A DNA stretch of 64,000 nucleotides from Colius striatus (taxonomy: Eukaryota; Chordata; Aves; Coliiformes; Coliidae), in assembly GCF_028858725.1 (NCBI RefSeq), contig NC_084759.1:88961389-89025388 (forward strand). Reading direction: 5' to 3'. The position numbers and the translations under genes are program-made. This document shows positions 1 through 13,133 of the stretch, piece after piece. The notes under the pieces are model-generated. The model was given only the letters and a program-made list of their open reading frames with translations. It did no database searches and was not told the origin of the DNA. Position 1 is the stretch's first letter; the number at the start of each line of letters is the position of its first letter.

Positions 1-376
1 GAAGAGGAGATTGAGAGGAGATCTTATTAACATTTATAAATATCTAAAGGGTTGGTGTCAGGAGGTTGGGACATCCCTTTTTTCTATTGTAGCTAGCAAC
101 AGGACAAGGGGTAATGGGATGAAGCTGGAACACAAAAAGTTCCACTTAAATATAAGAAAAAACTATTTCACTGTGAGGGTGAGGGAGCCCTGGCACAGGC
201 TGCCCAGAGGGGTTGTGGAGGCTCCTTCCTTGGAGGTCTTAAAGACCCGCTTGGACATGTTCCTAGGCGACCTGATCTAGGTGAACCTGCTTCTGCAGGG
301 AGGTCGGGCTAGATGATCTCTAAAGGTCCCTTCCAACACCTACCATTCTATGATTCTCTTATTCTATGATTCTATG
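1..376 (+). mobile_element. CR1 LINE, 3' end (5' side cut by window edge)
   Basis: This is the 3' end of a CR1 retrotransposon. It contains the end of the reverse transcriptase frame, the conserved stretch around 'ccctggcacaggctgcccag', the 'tagatgatctctaaaggtcc' block and a 3' tail of ATTCTATG-type units at about 345-376. CR1 copies lack a poly(A) tail and end in this short direct repeat, which fixes the orientation. The copy lies downstream of MAOA exon 6, antisense to the gene. Confidence 0.93.
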
Positions 377-997
377 TGCTTTCCGAGCCTGCATTAAATG
401 AGGTAGGGGGCTAATAAAGAGTGCTGACATAGGAAACACAAATTATTTGCAGCCCCTCCCCCCTTTTCTGGAACTTCCTCCAGAACACGATGCTCTGCAG
501 ACAATCAGGCACCTGCCATGACCAAAGCAAGAAACAAGCTGAAGTAGCTCATTAACCATGTTGCCATGTGAGCTGTCCCAAGAAGGAAGAGCCTTTGCAA
601 TCTACTTTCAACTCTTCAATACCAGAAAAACGTAATTCACTCTGAAGTACACTTGCTTTGAATTCTTGAAAATGTTCAAATGTTCTAAGTATCCCATAGA
701 AAACAAACTGGCAAAAAAGCAACAAAACAGTAGCAAAAGGACTGTGCAGATGTGAATGCAGAAGAAAACAATTGACTCAATTGCCCTAGTTTGTCCCAAA
801 GTCTGACTAACAAAAATTCCTCATTGTACAGTTTGCCAAAAGGGCTATTCCACCCCACGAGAACACAGTTGTCTCCAGTGCCACACGCACTTGGTGTTTC
901 ATCCTCTTTCCATTAATGGCAGTGCTTTGATGGGTACCAGGCTCCACTTGCTTTTTATGGTTTCAGAAGAGGAGAAAGAATATGAGACATTTTGTAC
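377..997 (-). other. MAOA: MAOA intron 6 (partial), outside the CR1
   Basis: This is intron sequence downstream of exon 6. It starts at the GT donor at 997-996 and runs out of the window. I see no coding exon or recognisable repeat here apart from the CR1 at the left edge. Confidence 0.7.
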
Positions 998-1139
998 CTG
1001 TCCCCCATTAGTGATGGAGAAAATCCTGGATGTGCCCCCACACTGCCTCACGTACCACAGGAACCAGAGCGCAGAGACTTCATGAGGTTCAGAGGTAACA
1101 TTGATGTTCACAAAGAGGGTGGCAAATTCTTTAGCAGCT
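998..1139 (-). CDS. MAOA: Monoamine oxidase A-like, coding exon 6
   Basis: This 142-bp exon encodes part of the MAO substrate-binding region, with the sequence [19 protein letters not shown] followed by RQCGG and [10 protein letters not shown]. The borders are ...TTGCAG|A and CAG|GTACAA. The phase joins exon 5 (AA|A, Lys). Residues that separate the two vertebrate enzymes are MAOA-type: Ile-Asn in 'VNINVT' (human MAOA 180-181; MAOB has Leu-Cys) and Phe in 'RIFS' (human MAOA Phe208; MAOB has Ile199). The exon length equals the known exon 6 length. This is the last exon of the gene in the window; exons 7-15 should follow beyond position 1. Confidence 0.96.
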
Positions 1140-3936
1140 CTGCAAGAGACACAGCAGCAGAAACAGGCAATGAGTAAATGTGACTTCTTGCTTGCTTTCA
1201 GGTTTTTCTTTGTTATTCTTGATAAGGTCTGCTTTCCCAAAGCCAGAAAATCCCAGATGATTTACATGTCTCATTTTTCACTCTGTAGTGAGACAGTGTG
1301 TTTGTATCCTCCCACCCAAAGTATTTACCCATTAACTTTGAAATCCCCATTTTGCCTTAGTTGTTTCTTTAAATAGTTTCCCAGGTGCTATTCCTTTCAC
1401 TGTAACAAATACTCTTCTCAACAGAAGAATGCATTTAGTAATCAGTTTGTGAAACTCTTCTGCATATCTCCTCCATGGAAAGCTCGCTGGGTACATGGTT
1501 TCCAAGGTCTGATGTGTCCTGAGGGACTCAACTAGCTACCTGGCTAAGACATTACCCATCTCCCATGTAACACTGTTGCACAGACCTTTTGTGAAACTAA
1601 AAATCAGGCATGGTAAATAACCCAGGGAAACTCAATCGGCAGTCATTGACATAAATACTGGAGAGGGTCAGTTGTCTACCACAGTAAGTTATGTGAACAG
1701 AGGCACAGCAGCAGGAAACAAGGACCTGGCTGTTCACATTTCCATCATTTGTGGCTACAGATTGCTGAGAGAATTCAGATCATTTTGCAAAGAAGGTGAA
1801 AGGTCTTTGACACGGATGAAGTTTTATAAAGCAACATGAATTTATAATCACCTGCTAAAGGAACGAACTTTGCAAATTATCTGGGCTAAAATACGTAACT
1901 TTATACGCTTTTATAACCTCATTTCCCTGGGTATGAAGGCCACCTCTATTTCATTAGGCAGCATATGAGAACATCCTGCATGCAAGAATCCCCTGCTGCA
2001 ATTCTGAAAGCATCAAGACATTAAACAGTTGTAGCAAGTTCAGGCCTGAGAAATATGAAGAGTCTCCAGGAACAGTAGATGTTGATCTGTGACACATGGT
2101 GAACAAATACTCTTTTACAATCTTGGCCCAAGTCATACAGATACTGCTGTGGAAGAGCTTTTTTGTTTAGCGCACTACATTTTTTAACTACGTGTAGAGA
2201 ATTCTGGCTCAACTTAGATATCTAAAATGGCTTTTTACTGAGTTAAGAACATGTTTCGACTGAGCACATGCATGAAAACCAGAGTGCCACAAAACCATTG
2301 GCAGCAGAGGCAGTCTTGCAGAGAAGTGTGTTACAGGAGAGATTACAATAAACCCAGTTCTGTTTACACTCCGCCAGCTCCCCGACTAAGAGGAACTTCG
2401 TAAGAACTAGAAGAGCAAGAGCCAGTGCACTTGCAGTAGAAAGAGTAGTTCGAAGTAATTGAGCCTGCAGGCAAACAGCTCATAAAATAATTATAAAGCA
2501 AACTACAATGCCATAGAGAACAAGAGAAAGTCCAAACAGCTGAACTTTGTGCCACATGGAGCTGGCGCAAGATTTAAGTCAGTAAAATAAATTTCAAATG
2601 GAAAGTTTTGGTCAGGAAGTTGCAGACACAGTTCTAAACCACAGTCAGAATGAAATGACAAATAGAGCACAGTGGTAGAAATAAAAGGCCCTGAATGTAA
2701 GGGAGGAGAGTGTTACAGAATAGCACAGGGGCTGGCACAGCAAGCGGCAAGACAAGCACTCATATGAGCACACTCCTCTCTGCCCGACAAAGAGAACTGA
2801 AAAAGGAAAGGGAGGAAAGAGTTATTTCCAGTTGTCATCACATTCTTCCTTTTTTATTTGTGCAGTGTGGTCCCTCACAAACATATAAACGCACAAGCCA
2901 TTTCCTGGATGATACAACACATTGGGATTGAGGCTTTGTTGGACCTGCCCATCACAAACAAGGAAGACCTGTTGGATGATGCAAAGGTGAAGGACAGCCT
3001 TGGCTGCAGTGGCCTGTGGAATTTCAGATCCTGAAAGCAGTAAGGCAAACAGCAGAATTGCAACAGTGGGCTCTAGAAGAGCAGACTTTACCCTTCTCTA
3101 GGACCTGCTTGGCAGAATGTCATGAGAAACTACACTATAGGACAATAAGGCCCAGGACAGCTGGCTGGCATTCAAGGACAGCTTCCCAGGAGCAGAGGGA
3201 GGGTGCACTGCAGTGGGCAGAGCTGAGCAAGTACAGCAACGTGCTTGCTGAGACAACCAGGGAGCTCCCGACTTTGGTCAGGCACAAACCAGCCAGGGAG
3301 GTGAAAGGCAACAAGAAAGCTTGCCTCAGCTGCCTTGCTTCTCTCCAAGGGTTTTGAGGACCCAGCAGGCGCTAGTGCTGAAACAAAGAGCAGCATTTGA
3401 ACTTCTCCAGAATTTCGCAAGTCAACAGCTGCTCACTCCCCTGTCCTTGGGGTTTGTGCTGCCCTGTCCATGGAGCAACCACTGGAAAGCAGCTGCCCTC
3501 TGGCATGGCATGCTGCTCTTCCACATGCGGCAGCACCTGCCTGCTTCGTGCTCATGCAGTAAAAGCAGACACATACAGTAACTACATAGGAGAGGACACA
3601 GTCAAGAGTCAAAGGACATCACTCCTCAGCTCCTAGCCTGCTGTGGGGCTGATGAAGCTCCCTTCTGCCTCTGTTTCTACGCCTTTATTCATGCCTACAA
3701 AGCAGAACGTTATTTATATGTTGCTTTTCATAAAGACAAAGGCACAAGCACGGTGGGAAGAGTCCACATCTTTAACTCCACCTGCCAGCCCACCCAAGCT
3801 CTGCCATGCCACCTCATCCTCTAGGCCCTCACCCATAGCCTGACATCACTGCCTGTACCCCAGCTATATGCTAGAAATTGACAGTGAGACACTATCATTC
3901 TGTAACTGGATTTCAAAGTGAATAAAAGTTATGTAC
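1140..3936 (-). other. MAOA: MAOA intron 5
   Basis: This is a 2.8 kb intron between two firmly placed exons. It contains several short chance frames, but none has splice-site context or resembles a known protein. No clear transposable element was recognised. Confidence 0.75.
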
Positions 3937-4028
3937 TTGGTCCAGCAAATCTTATTTATCAGCTCTCTCATGGTCATTTTGTCCCATTCTTCAGCATGGG
4001 GAGCATCCCATGGTGCTTCAACAGGAAT
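3937..4028 (-). CDS. MAOA: Monoamine oxidase A-like, coding exon 5
   Basis: This 92-bp exon reads [20 protein letters not shown], then [11 protein letters not shown]. It aligns without gaps with exon 5 of vertebrate MAO. The acceptor is ...CTCCAG|ATT and the donor ACCAA|GTACAT. It enters in phase 0 and leaves in phase 2, as expected. The conserved APW, WDKMTM and ICWTK motifs are all present. It is too short for a simple open-frame search and was found by translating the minus strand. The frame is intact. Confidence 0.95.
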
Positions 4029-4592
4029 CTGGAGACAGAGACAAAATATTCAAGACATTATCACTACTATATCATTGCTTGTTCATAGCTAGTTAGTAGC
4101 ACAGAGTTGATTGATATGTTGACCAGTAGTTGCTTTTATCCCCTGCACATGGCTGTAAATTTGGAATAAAGTCATCAAATGGAATAGTTTCCATTGATAC
4201 TTTTGGTCATGAATTGTACCATGACTAACAAAACTGTCTTTGTCTGACCAATGAATTATATCCTTGTGTTGAGACTTCTCTGGCCTTTGGTGGTACAGAA
4301 GTGAGGTAGCTATTCTAATTTATCTTGGCATTCTCTAACAGCTGAGATTCTCCAGTCAGAGATTCAGTCAGTTCTAAGATAGGCATCTGAAGGCCTCTCT
4401 GTCACTCTGTTAACTACAAAGGCAGAAAAAAATGTCTAGATACTATTAAATAACTTTTAGACAGTTAAATTCTTAATAATAATCCATTGAATGTTAGTAC
4501 CACGTCATGTGAGGACACTATCGTAGACTTGAATCTCTAAAAAATATGTATTATTTGACAAAAAAAAGGTGTCGTATCATACACAAATTTGA

Positions 4593-4621
4593 TCCTGCAA
4601 AGCTCAATGAACTTTGCAGGA
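4593..4621. repeat. Short perfect inverted repeat
   Basis: Ten bases (TCCTGCAAAG) are followed after 9 bases by their exact complement, giving a small hairpin inside MAOA intron 4. No known function is implied. Confidence 0.6.
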
Positions 4622-5011
4622 GTACAGTCAGTCGTGGCTTGAAGGCAAGGCCCCCAGTTTCCAGTCAGATAATAAGGCAACAGATAAATATTTGAAAGAC
4701 AGTGTGATGCTCCAGAGGCTACTTTTTGCACTCAGGAAGATCTGCAGTTTTACTGCTTGAATTTTGAAAGCATTTGGTGTTTGAGAATTTTAGAAATAAC
4801 ATTTAAGAAATAAAATTACTGTGGAGCCAAACTGGAGCCCAGTTTAGAATCATCCTTACTCAAAAAAGCTGTCACAGAGGAAAGGGAAAAACACTACTCA
4901 TCTCCCAGCTCACGGAATGGTTTTCCCTGGCATGAGAAAGTACACACACAGAGGTTCAGCCTTCTTTTTGTCAGACATCTGAGACACTCCCAGATCTTTT
5001 TTCACCTTCTC

Positions 5012-5105
5012 ATAGGATCATGGAATGGTTTGGCTTGCAACAGACCTTTAAAGTTCATCAAGTCCTACTCTATTTCAATGAGGAAGCCCTGTTATTCCTG
5101 ATAGC
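5012..5105 (-). mobile_element. CR1 LINE remnant, 3' end
   Basis: The sequence 'ataggatcatggaatggttt...cagacctttaaagttcatcaagtcc' is a diverged version of the reverse-complemented CR1 3' terminus ('catagaatcatagaatggtt...agagatcatctagtcc'). The copy is old and short, so its ends are approximate. Confidence 0.65.
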
Positions 5106-5258
5106 TCCTGGGCAACATTGTTATCCTTCCTGATGGATGTTTCTGGGTTTTTACATATTAAAGAAGGAACAAAAAAGCCTGCCAGAAATCAAACCAAACC
5201 AGATTTACTCATGGTAATGTGAGCACTGTAGGAAACTTACGCAATTTACACAGCCTAC

Positions 5259-5363
5259 CTCTTCTCCTAGCTTGTCCATGGTCCTCCAGAAGTTATTGTA
5301 ATCCAAATAAACCAAGGGATTCCATGTTGGTGGTGAAATACCTATGAAATTGCGTGACTTTCC
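5259..5363 (-). CDS. MAOA: Monoamine oxidase A-like, coding exon 4 (diverged loop)
   Basis: This 105-bp exon begins [16 protein letters not shown] and continues [19 protein letters not shown]. Length, phase (0/0), acceptor (TTTTAG|GGA) and donor (GAG|GTAGGC) all fit MAO exon 4. The second half is well conserved. The first half is not: mammalian MAOA and MAOB share a GK-(T/S)-YPFRG-x-FPPVWNP core, and here YPFRG is RNFIG and FPPV is SPPT. In human MAO-B this part belongs to the loop at about residues 99-112 that gates the entrance cavity. The frame is open, so this looks like real divergence rather than decay. Confidence 0.92.
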
Positions 5364-8300
5364 CTAAAATACACATAAAAAACAGAGGCAACTGAAACAC
5401 AAGAGAATCACAGAATCAACGAATGGTTGGGGTTGGAAGAGACCTCTAAAGATCATCCAGTCCAATCCCTCTGCTAAAGTAGGTCCACCTACAACAGAGC
5501 ACATCTTCAAGTTCTGAAGAACACAAAATTCTCAGTCTTCCCATAGTTGATCTCTTGCCCTAAAAGACCTAGGCTTTTGGGGTTTCCGTTTTTTTTTGCT
5601 TTTTCAGCAAGAAGCTTAGAATGAGGGGAAAAAGACCAGTTGGGCTCACATTAAAAAGGATTATAACACCTCTTAATATTCAGAGGGGATGGGGAGACCT
5701 ACATTTTTCTGAGCAGGTTGTCAAATTCTGAGCTGATAAGACTCGAGCAATGGCCAATGAACAAATGTGATGTTTGTCTGACTTCTGAAATATGCATCCT
5801 AAAATTTGCATGGGCCTAAAAATGCATGCATTTCAAACTTATAAACTATCTAAGCATTTTCATGGTACATCACACATATAAAAGCAAATGTACCTCATCA
5901 TTATGCCAAGTACCTTGGGAGAAACCTAGACTAGGGGAAAAAGAAGTGAAAAAAAGAACATTTTTGGCTGCAGGAAGAAAAATTTCATAAACTTGCAAAA
6001 ATGGTATCAGTGCTTACAATGAGCGTGACACATAGCTGCAACGGGAATACGGACTGTTTCAGATAATCCTATGATATAATGATAAGCAAAACAATCTAAC
6101 AGCAGCGGGTTCTTTGTGATAACTCTAATCTGAAAGAGGGCTGGATGAGCAGGCAACATTTTCCCTTACTGAATTGCTTTGAACCTTTCCCCATGTAAGT
6201 CAACGGTGAATTTTTCCTCAGCCCTCTTCAGTGGTTGCACTTGCAGTTGTGTCAGAAGTTTGCAAGAGGCCACAGGCAGGATTGCAGCGAACATGCTGGG
6301 CCATTGACAAGCAGGAGCTGTGGTGCTCAGCAGGCTGCAATGCACTTCTCAGTGCTGTGTGTACCACGCCAGCCCATGGCACCCCACACCTGGGAGCCAC
6401 AGATCGAGTGACAGGCTGCAGGGCTGCAAATGCATGAGATGGTGACCCAGGGATAGAGGGACATGAAGCAGGAGTCAAACGCACCTCCCTCCCACTTGGT
6501 GAGAGGGAATTTATTGGTCTCCCCCGCTGATAATTGTGCCTGTGTGTGTTAACACATACGGACTTCTGATACTCTTCAGAACATTTTTCTGCAACGATCA
6601 TAACAAAGCTGAAATGTGAAAGGTGAAGCTCAGAGACCTTAGTGAGCTTTCAGACTTGTCAAAAGCAGTAAAAAAATCCAGATTCCCATATTTTGGTCAA
6701 CTTTTGTCAGCTCTAGGACAGGTACAGTGGAGGAGACAAGAGTTCATAGGTAAGTGACAGAAAGCTTCCTATGATCAACATCATTTGGTCTCTCTTCCCA
6801 GAGGACAGCTGCAGTGGTGCCCCAGCTCTAGAGTTTGTCTGGGCCTATGGCCCGCTCTGTGCCATATCTCCTCACTATCCTCAGTGAAGGCAGCAGCAAA
6901 CATGCTCTCCTGTTCACTCCAGACACAGTATCCTCTGCTCTGTCCTTTGCTCTCTTTGCCAAGCAAAGCACAAGGTTGTGATCTCGGAACTTCATTCAGC
7001 TTCAGATTGCAGTACTTACATATTTTTTTGTAGCTTTCCAAGAAAAATTGAGTTTTCAAGTCACCAGGATGACTCTGGAGGTGGTCAGTTAGCTCTGGAT
7101 TTTTGTGTATAAAATCTTAATCTTGTGTACCATATACTTTTTTTCCTCTCTTTTATTTCCATTTCATTCTGTTTTAGAGAGTTATGTTGGAGGAAAGTGG
7201 GCAGGGGACACTGCTCCAGCCTTCTCCAGGTGCACATGTGTATGCAAAATATACTTCTTCCATGTCAAGAGCAGAGAAAATGCTCCTATGAACTACCCAG
7301 CAAAGGAATCCTTCACACAACACTGCCTCTCCCTTTTTCTCAAGCACAATTTGTCACTGCCAGTTTGTAGCATTGTGTGTCCAAACATAGAAAAAAGGAC
7401 CAGAAAACATATGCAAAAAAAAATATATTCCATGCTACAGCTTTTACAGCCACAAATGGATGCCGTAACAAAATGCAGAAATCTTGACAAAAAGCAGTAA
7501 TATGTTGCTAATTATTTTCTTCTTGTTGCACGTGATTTTGTTTTTCAAAAAGATCAGTGAATACTGCCCTTTGCCAGGCTTTTATTCTGCTCAGGAACAC
7601 AGCCTCCATCAATGTGCCTTCCTTGACTTGCTTTAACAACCCTCAAGCAGAGATGAGGTTACAATGGTGTCATGTCATCCAACAATAAGTGAAGATAAGT
7701 TATTACTGCAGTCCTGCTCCATTGGTACTGCAAGGGGACAAAGGTAAAAGATAAGCCCACCATTCAGGAGTAGCAGCGAAAACTTCCCAGTTTTTCACTG
7801 TTCACTGACACCACTTTCAGTGGGTTTTTTGATAGGTGACCGTGCTTATACTGAGTGATATAAGTTGCAAATACCTCTCCCATCCTTGACTTACTTAACC
7901 CAAAAAAGAGCACTTCTTTAAAAAGAAAGTGAAAAAAGTAACTACTTCTAAGGCTTCTCTCTTCCTCTTGTTTTTATCCAAACTTTTTCCTTATATTGCT
8001 GGAAACAATGGCCCAACAAAAGTCTACCAGTAATTCGCTGACGAGGTTTGCATCAAAACAGCTTTCCAGCCTCCAGCATTAACTCTACCGTGTTCAACTG
8101 CTACAGGCTGGGAAACTCTCAAATAATCCTGAATGCTGCAGATGGGGCAACTGGTGAAAGAACTTGCCCACTGCCTGGCCACCTAGTATATTCCTCAAAC
8201 TTTTCCACCTCTATACTAGTTGTAGACCACTGTGATCACAAACTGCTGAGGACTGATCAAGAAATCATACTCTCTCAGCCACTGGTATGACATGTGTCAT

Positions 8301-11300
8301 ATTGGATATTCACTTATCTGCTATTTGAAAAAAAACCTATCCTTTCCTTACTGACCTGAAAATATTATCATCCCCACATCTTTAGTCAATGGCATAGCCC
8401 AAGAATCTTAATGGGAAAGCATATTTCATCCCCTAAGAACTATGAAATGCCAACTGATCATTAACAGTCTAGAGCTGCATTACTTGTTGCTCTCTTCTGC
8501 ATGCCAAAAACCTGTAACTTCAGCAAGACTGAAGACTAAAGGCAGGAAAAGCTGGAACAAACACAACAGTGGCTAGCAGACCTGGAAGAGACTGAGACTG
8601 CATTCAGAAAGACTGAAATAGTTCAGAGACACACTCACTCTCTGTGCAGGGAGGCTGAGCCTACAAGAAGTGGGAGCTGATGGGAGGAAAGCCCAATTCT
8701 AACAAATTTGAGGAGAGAAATTCTCTGCTAGCCAATCAGCCTTAGCCACGTCAGTTTTTCAACTCTCCCTCTTGCGCAAGTGTCTCCACAGTAGGGAACA
8801 AATCTGGCCTGAATGATGTGGGGCTGGTATGTTACTCATTTGTATTTAATACTGTCTCCCCAGTTGGCAGAGGGGCTCTGCCTGCATGTTTCACAGAGGA
8901 GCTCACTTGCAAGCAGGCAATGTCTTGCAATATTCCATTTTTAAATAAGTTTATAGTGTTCTGGGTGTATTATTTTGAGAACTACTGTTTTCTTAACTGA
9001 AAGGCAAATAACCTACTGGCTTTGTTCCCATGCTAACACAAGACTGCTTGACTGACTCAGAGTTTATCTAACTTTTTCTTCATTTCCTAGTGACGCTTTC
9101 ACTGCAGACCTCAGATTTGAGTCCTGCTGCTTGCCTGGATTAGATACCCTGTAGCAATACAAAGGAAACAATATCCCCAAGCACCTTACTTTAGTGGTTA
9201 GAATAAAGGCTGCAGAGACAGATGTCCCCTACAAGGTCTTTCTTCCCTGTCCAAGCCTACACTGTGGCAACATGAATGACTAGCAGGAATTAAGCCCAAG
9301 CTCCCTCATCTGTGACACCATCGTAACTTTCAACTTGTGCAAGAGGAGCAGATGATTTTGCCATGATTGAGAAAGGCAAGTCTGGCTCCCGGCCACTGTG
9401 CTCAGGAGAAGCAATACATCAGGAGGCGTAGGAGGAGTATCACCCTTGTGCAGAGCTCTTGGACTGTGCACAGCACACACTGAGAAAGCAGCATCTCCCC
9501 ATGGTGTGAACCCTCGGGTGGGCATCTTCCACTGCTCAGTATCTCCAGCAGTTTCAGCCTTGCCAGCATTGCAATGCCTTGGATTGTCTGTGAAGTACAG
9601 AGTTTGAGCAATCTGAGATTTACCTGCTGCACCCTAATCTCTTCACTTTAAGGCTGGATGAAGGAACAAAAAGACTAGATGGCCAGTGTGAAGCATTGCA
9701 TGCAAATGCTTATCCTTTGTCAAGTGTTACCTTACTCTGAAAATCATAAACAAACAAATAAGCAAAAGCAGTCCTTATTGCCTATTGTTACATACATCAA
9801 AGCTGGGTGCTGCAGTCAGATATTAGAGGGCTGCAGTTATATGAAAAGGTTAATATACCACACCAAGGCCCTAACACCTTCACTTTCTAGAATCTTCTGC
9901 CAAAGAGAAGGTAAAAACAAAGCATAATGTGACCTTCAAGGACTTCTGTAAGGATAAAAAGCTAACTGCACTATCTGAGGAAAACTGGGAGGACTCTAGC
10001 GCATCTGCCTTTTCTCAGTCCTAAAGCATTCTTGATGAATTACGGGATGGTATCCACAGAGCAATTTGGCTGGAAAGAAAGTCTGGGGCTCATAACAAAT
10101 CTACAGTTCAAAGTTACAGATTCATGACAACAGGATACAAATTCCTGATTGATATCAAAACAGTCCAAGTTACCATGCTAACTGATGGGAAAGAATGAGA
10201 AAACAACCAAGAAAAAAATAAACAGTAGTCACATATTTGGATCTTTCAAATAAACTGTAACTAAAAGGAAACCTGCCCACATGAAGCCATGTTGTTTTTA
10301 AAGCTTGCAGTACATGGAATTTTTCCACACATATGGGAAAATTCCTTTCAAACAAAGAAGCTCAAGAAGCTCTGGGGATTTCCACTTTCCCTTGCCTGCT
10401 TCCACTACTAAGAAAAAAAAGCTTCTGCTACTAGGAAAAAACCCACTTCCCCACTTTCCCCTAACTCAGTCTCAGCAGTATCCTGGAAACCTTCAGAAAG
10501 AGCCAAACTAAACTGATCAGTATGGCAAGCAAAAGATCAAAAATCTCTTCATCTGAAGATGCTGGAGATTATATATGGCTGAATGACTGTCATATCAAAA
10601 TCTAAGGCCATGTTTGGTCATTCCTCAAAACACTCTCCCTCTCTACTCCAACAAAACCACACAGTACTGCAGACTTCCCTTGGGAAGAGACCTTACTGCC
10701 TGGCTGCAGCTGCACAAACCCTGACAGCCATCAGCTGACAGAAATAGTAGATGAGATGCAAGGAGAAAAGTTTTAGTCGTACTTTTCAAACCTGAAAGGC
10801 AGCAGCTGGCCCACAGCTGACAGCATATTAAGCCTAAGAAGCTGAACACATCCAGCTTTCAGATTAATATTTAATTTCTAGGACAATAATCCTTTAATGT
10901 CAAATAATCTCTTTGCTAACACATTTTCTATCACCTAGGAAATACCACAGGTGCTCAGGTTCCCAGAGCATATGAGGGACACATATATAACCAAGAGAGC
11001 ACAAATTCCTACCTGGCCAACTCACTATCCCAGCATGGTAACAGCGGGCAGCTGATAGGTAAAACACACCAGCCCTAAAGGCCCTGAGCACTCGCCAACC
11101 CAGCCAACAGCCAGGAGTGCACAGATGGCTTTCAACAGGTTGCTTGTAGAAGTGGGATGTAAGAGTGCCTTCAACAACAGATTCCTAAAATGAGGGGCAT
11201 GATAACTGCATGGTGTCTCAAGGAACAAATAAGGAGAAGAACCAGTGGAAAACATCAGGGAAAAAACCCAGAAAGTCTACAGTTTGTGGGAAGATGATGG

Positions 11301-12995
11301 AGAGGAATGAGATGTACTGAAGGAAAAGTAGCACTAATATTTATCCAGGGCTTAAGTGTGTCTGTGCTGGGGGACCTTAAAGCCCCTTTTCTTTCACTCT
11401 GGTCTGATGACTATGCCTCCTTTGGGATGCCGGTTACCTTGGCAGGGCCATGATGCCAAATCTAGAATTGATTTACAATATGTGATCCAGTTGAATAGCT
11501 GGTAATGCAGCCTCTTGCTTACAAACATGCTTTCACTTCAAAGAAAACTTAGGAAATTACATGGTCATTAATTAGCAAGGACATGTATAATGCAATGTGG
11601 AACAAAAAAAAAGCTGTTCCTTCAGTGTTCAAAATGGATTAGGCACTCAAATTGATGTAACCCATTTAAGCCTTTTACTTAAATACAGCAGATAAGTGCC
11701 TTTTAGGATGCTACAAGATCCATGTCTAACCTTAAATTAGAGTGGGCCTAACATTCAGCTGGTACAAACCAGCCCAGTCCTCTTGCTGTAGAATTACACC
11801 AATTTTACACCAAGTGGTATAAAACAACTCTTTTAGTATTAGTGGCTATGCAATTATTTAAGATGTGACTATTTTACGCAGATGACACAAATCTGCCACA
11901 TAAGAAGAGGTTACAGAACCAAATGATAAAACTTTGCAGCATGAACACGTTTTCCTAATTCTTGGAAGAAAAAATAGGAAATGAAACTGGTTAAGGATCC
12001 ATCACATAGCCCTTCCTCTATCACATATGTCAACTATTAAGTCATACAGGCTTCAAGCCTTGTTCTGCCAGAGTCTGAAAGTATCAAAATTAAAGGATAA
12101 TAAAAAATGTTAAAGGTTACGGTCTTTGGCAAGTAGTTTGTGAGTTATGGAGATAAATAGTTATGGATTCATACCTACAAATCTTTGGCCGCTCTTTGTC
12201 CTTCTCCGTACTGCTCTCCCTCTGCATGGGTTTTTGCAGCAGGTCCTGAGTAGGGCCTGAGCAAAAATTCTGTGGGCTAATGATCTAAGACAAGGGCCAG
12301 AAATCTCTTAAGACAGGTTTCATTCCAGTTCACTTTAGCCACTCAAGTACCTACTCAAGAGTGGCCATCTGGACTCCTGCTCCTCACATTTCAGACAAGA
12401 AGCTTACAGCAAGCCTTGGGAAAGGATTGTTTCTCGCCATCAGCTATAGAGGGAATCCCAGTGAGCCTCAAATTAGATGCCCAGACTTTCAGACATTCAT
12501 TTTTACGTAAGATAAATACCACACTATGAGACTGGGAGGCATCTCATGTGAATCTAGTTATATAAGTGGGGCAAATACTTTATACTACGCCCAGACTAAT
12601 CCCATAATACTGTTGTCTAGTACTGTCATCCCATAGCATCAAATAGGTTTGGGTGGGGTTTTTTCGCGTATTGAAATTTGGCTTTTCTTTCAGAACAAGT
12701 GTTTTCTGAATTTCAGGCAAGAATTCTTTAGAGGATATGTTCAAAGATAATGAGGTGCTGAATATATTTCCAATTTTTTAACTGCTGTCAGTCCTGATTT
12801 TTTAACACTTTTAAAAAGAAAACTCGAACCACTGATCCCACTTCCACCAAGTTAAAATAGAATAACAACACTTCAAACAGATGCTTACTGGATTACTAAA
12901 AGCAAGCTTAAACAAAACCCTCTTAATGACTGTCAGTAATTCCCAAAGCACAATGATACCTTCAGGTACCTCAACATGAAAAATGAAATACTTAC
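5364..12995 (-). other. MAOA: MAOA intron 3
   Basis: This is a 7.6 kb intron with one CR1 3' fragment at 5404-5525. The rest is AT-rich unique-looking sequence with only short chance frames. I recognised no further exon, RNA gene or repeat family here. Confidence 0.7.
5404..5525 (-). mobile_element. CR1 LINE, short 3' fragment
   Basis: 'gaatcacagaatcaacgaat' followed by 'ggttggaagagacctctaaa' and 'gatcatccagtccaatccc' is the reverse complement of a CR1 3' end. The fragment lies 40 bp upstream of the exon 4 acceptor in the transcript (intron 3), on the same strand as the gene. Confidence 0.85.
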
Positions 12996-13133
12996 CCCCT
13001 TATAATGGATCACATAACCATTGACATTGACTTTATAGGTCTCAACGCCCAGCTCTTTTGCCAGTCGGAGAATACGGTTTTGGGTTGGTCCCACATATGC
13101 TCCACCAACATCTACGTAATTAACTTTATTGTT
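12996..13133 (-). CDS. MAOA: Monoamine oxidase A-like, coding exon 3
   Basis: This 138-bp exon carries the conserved [19 protein letters not shown] segment, which lies near the FAD, then [13 protein letters not shown] and [18 protein letters not shown] is the MAOA form (MAOB has VDLGGSYVG). Borders are TGACAG|AAC and GGG|GTAAGT-like (GTAAG), phase 0/0, with length equal to the standard exon 3. The last nine codons differ from the usual SERLVQYVK-like end of this exon, continuing into the divergent start of exon 4. No stop or frameshift is present. Confidence 0.95.

Larger units (their letters stand above)
4029..5258 (-). other. MAOA: MAOA intron 4, with an old CR1 remnant
   Basis: This is a 1.2 kb intron. 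It holds a 10-bp-stem inverted repeat at 4593-4621 (TCCTGCAAAG and its complement, 9-base loop) and, near 5012-5100, a decayed CR1 3' end on the minus strand (listed separately). No additional exon was seen. Confidence 0.7.

Noticed and set aside
6218..6601. 127-codon minus-strand frame in MAOA intron 3
   Set aside because: No recognisable domain and no splice-site context. It coincides with a local rise in GC content.
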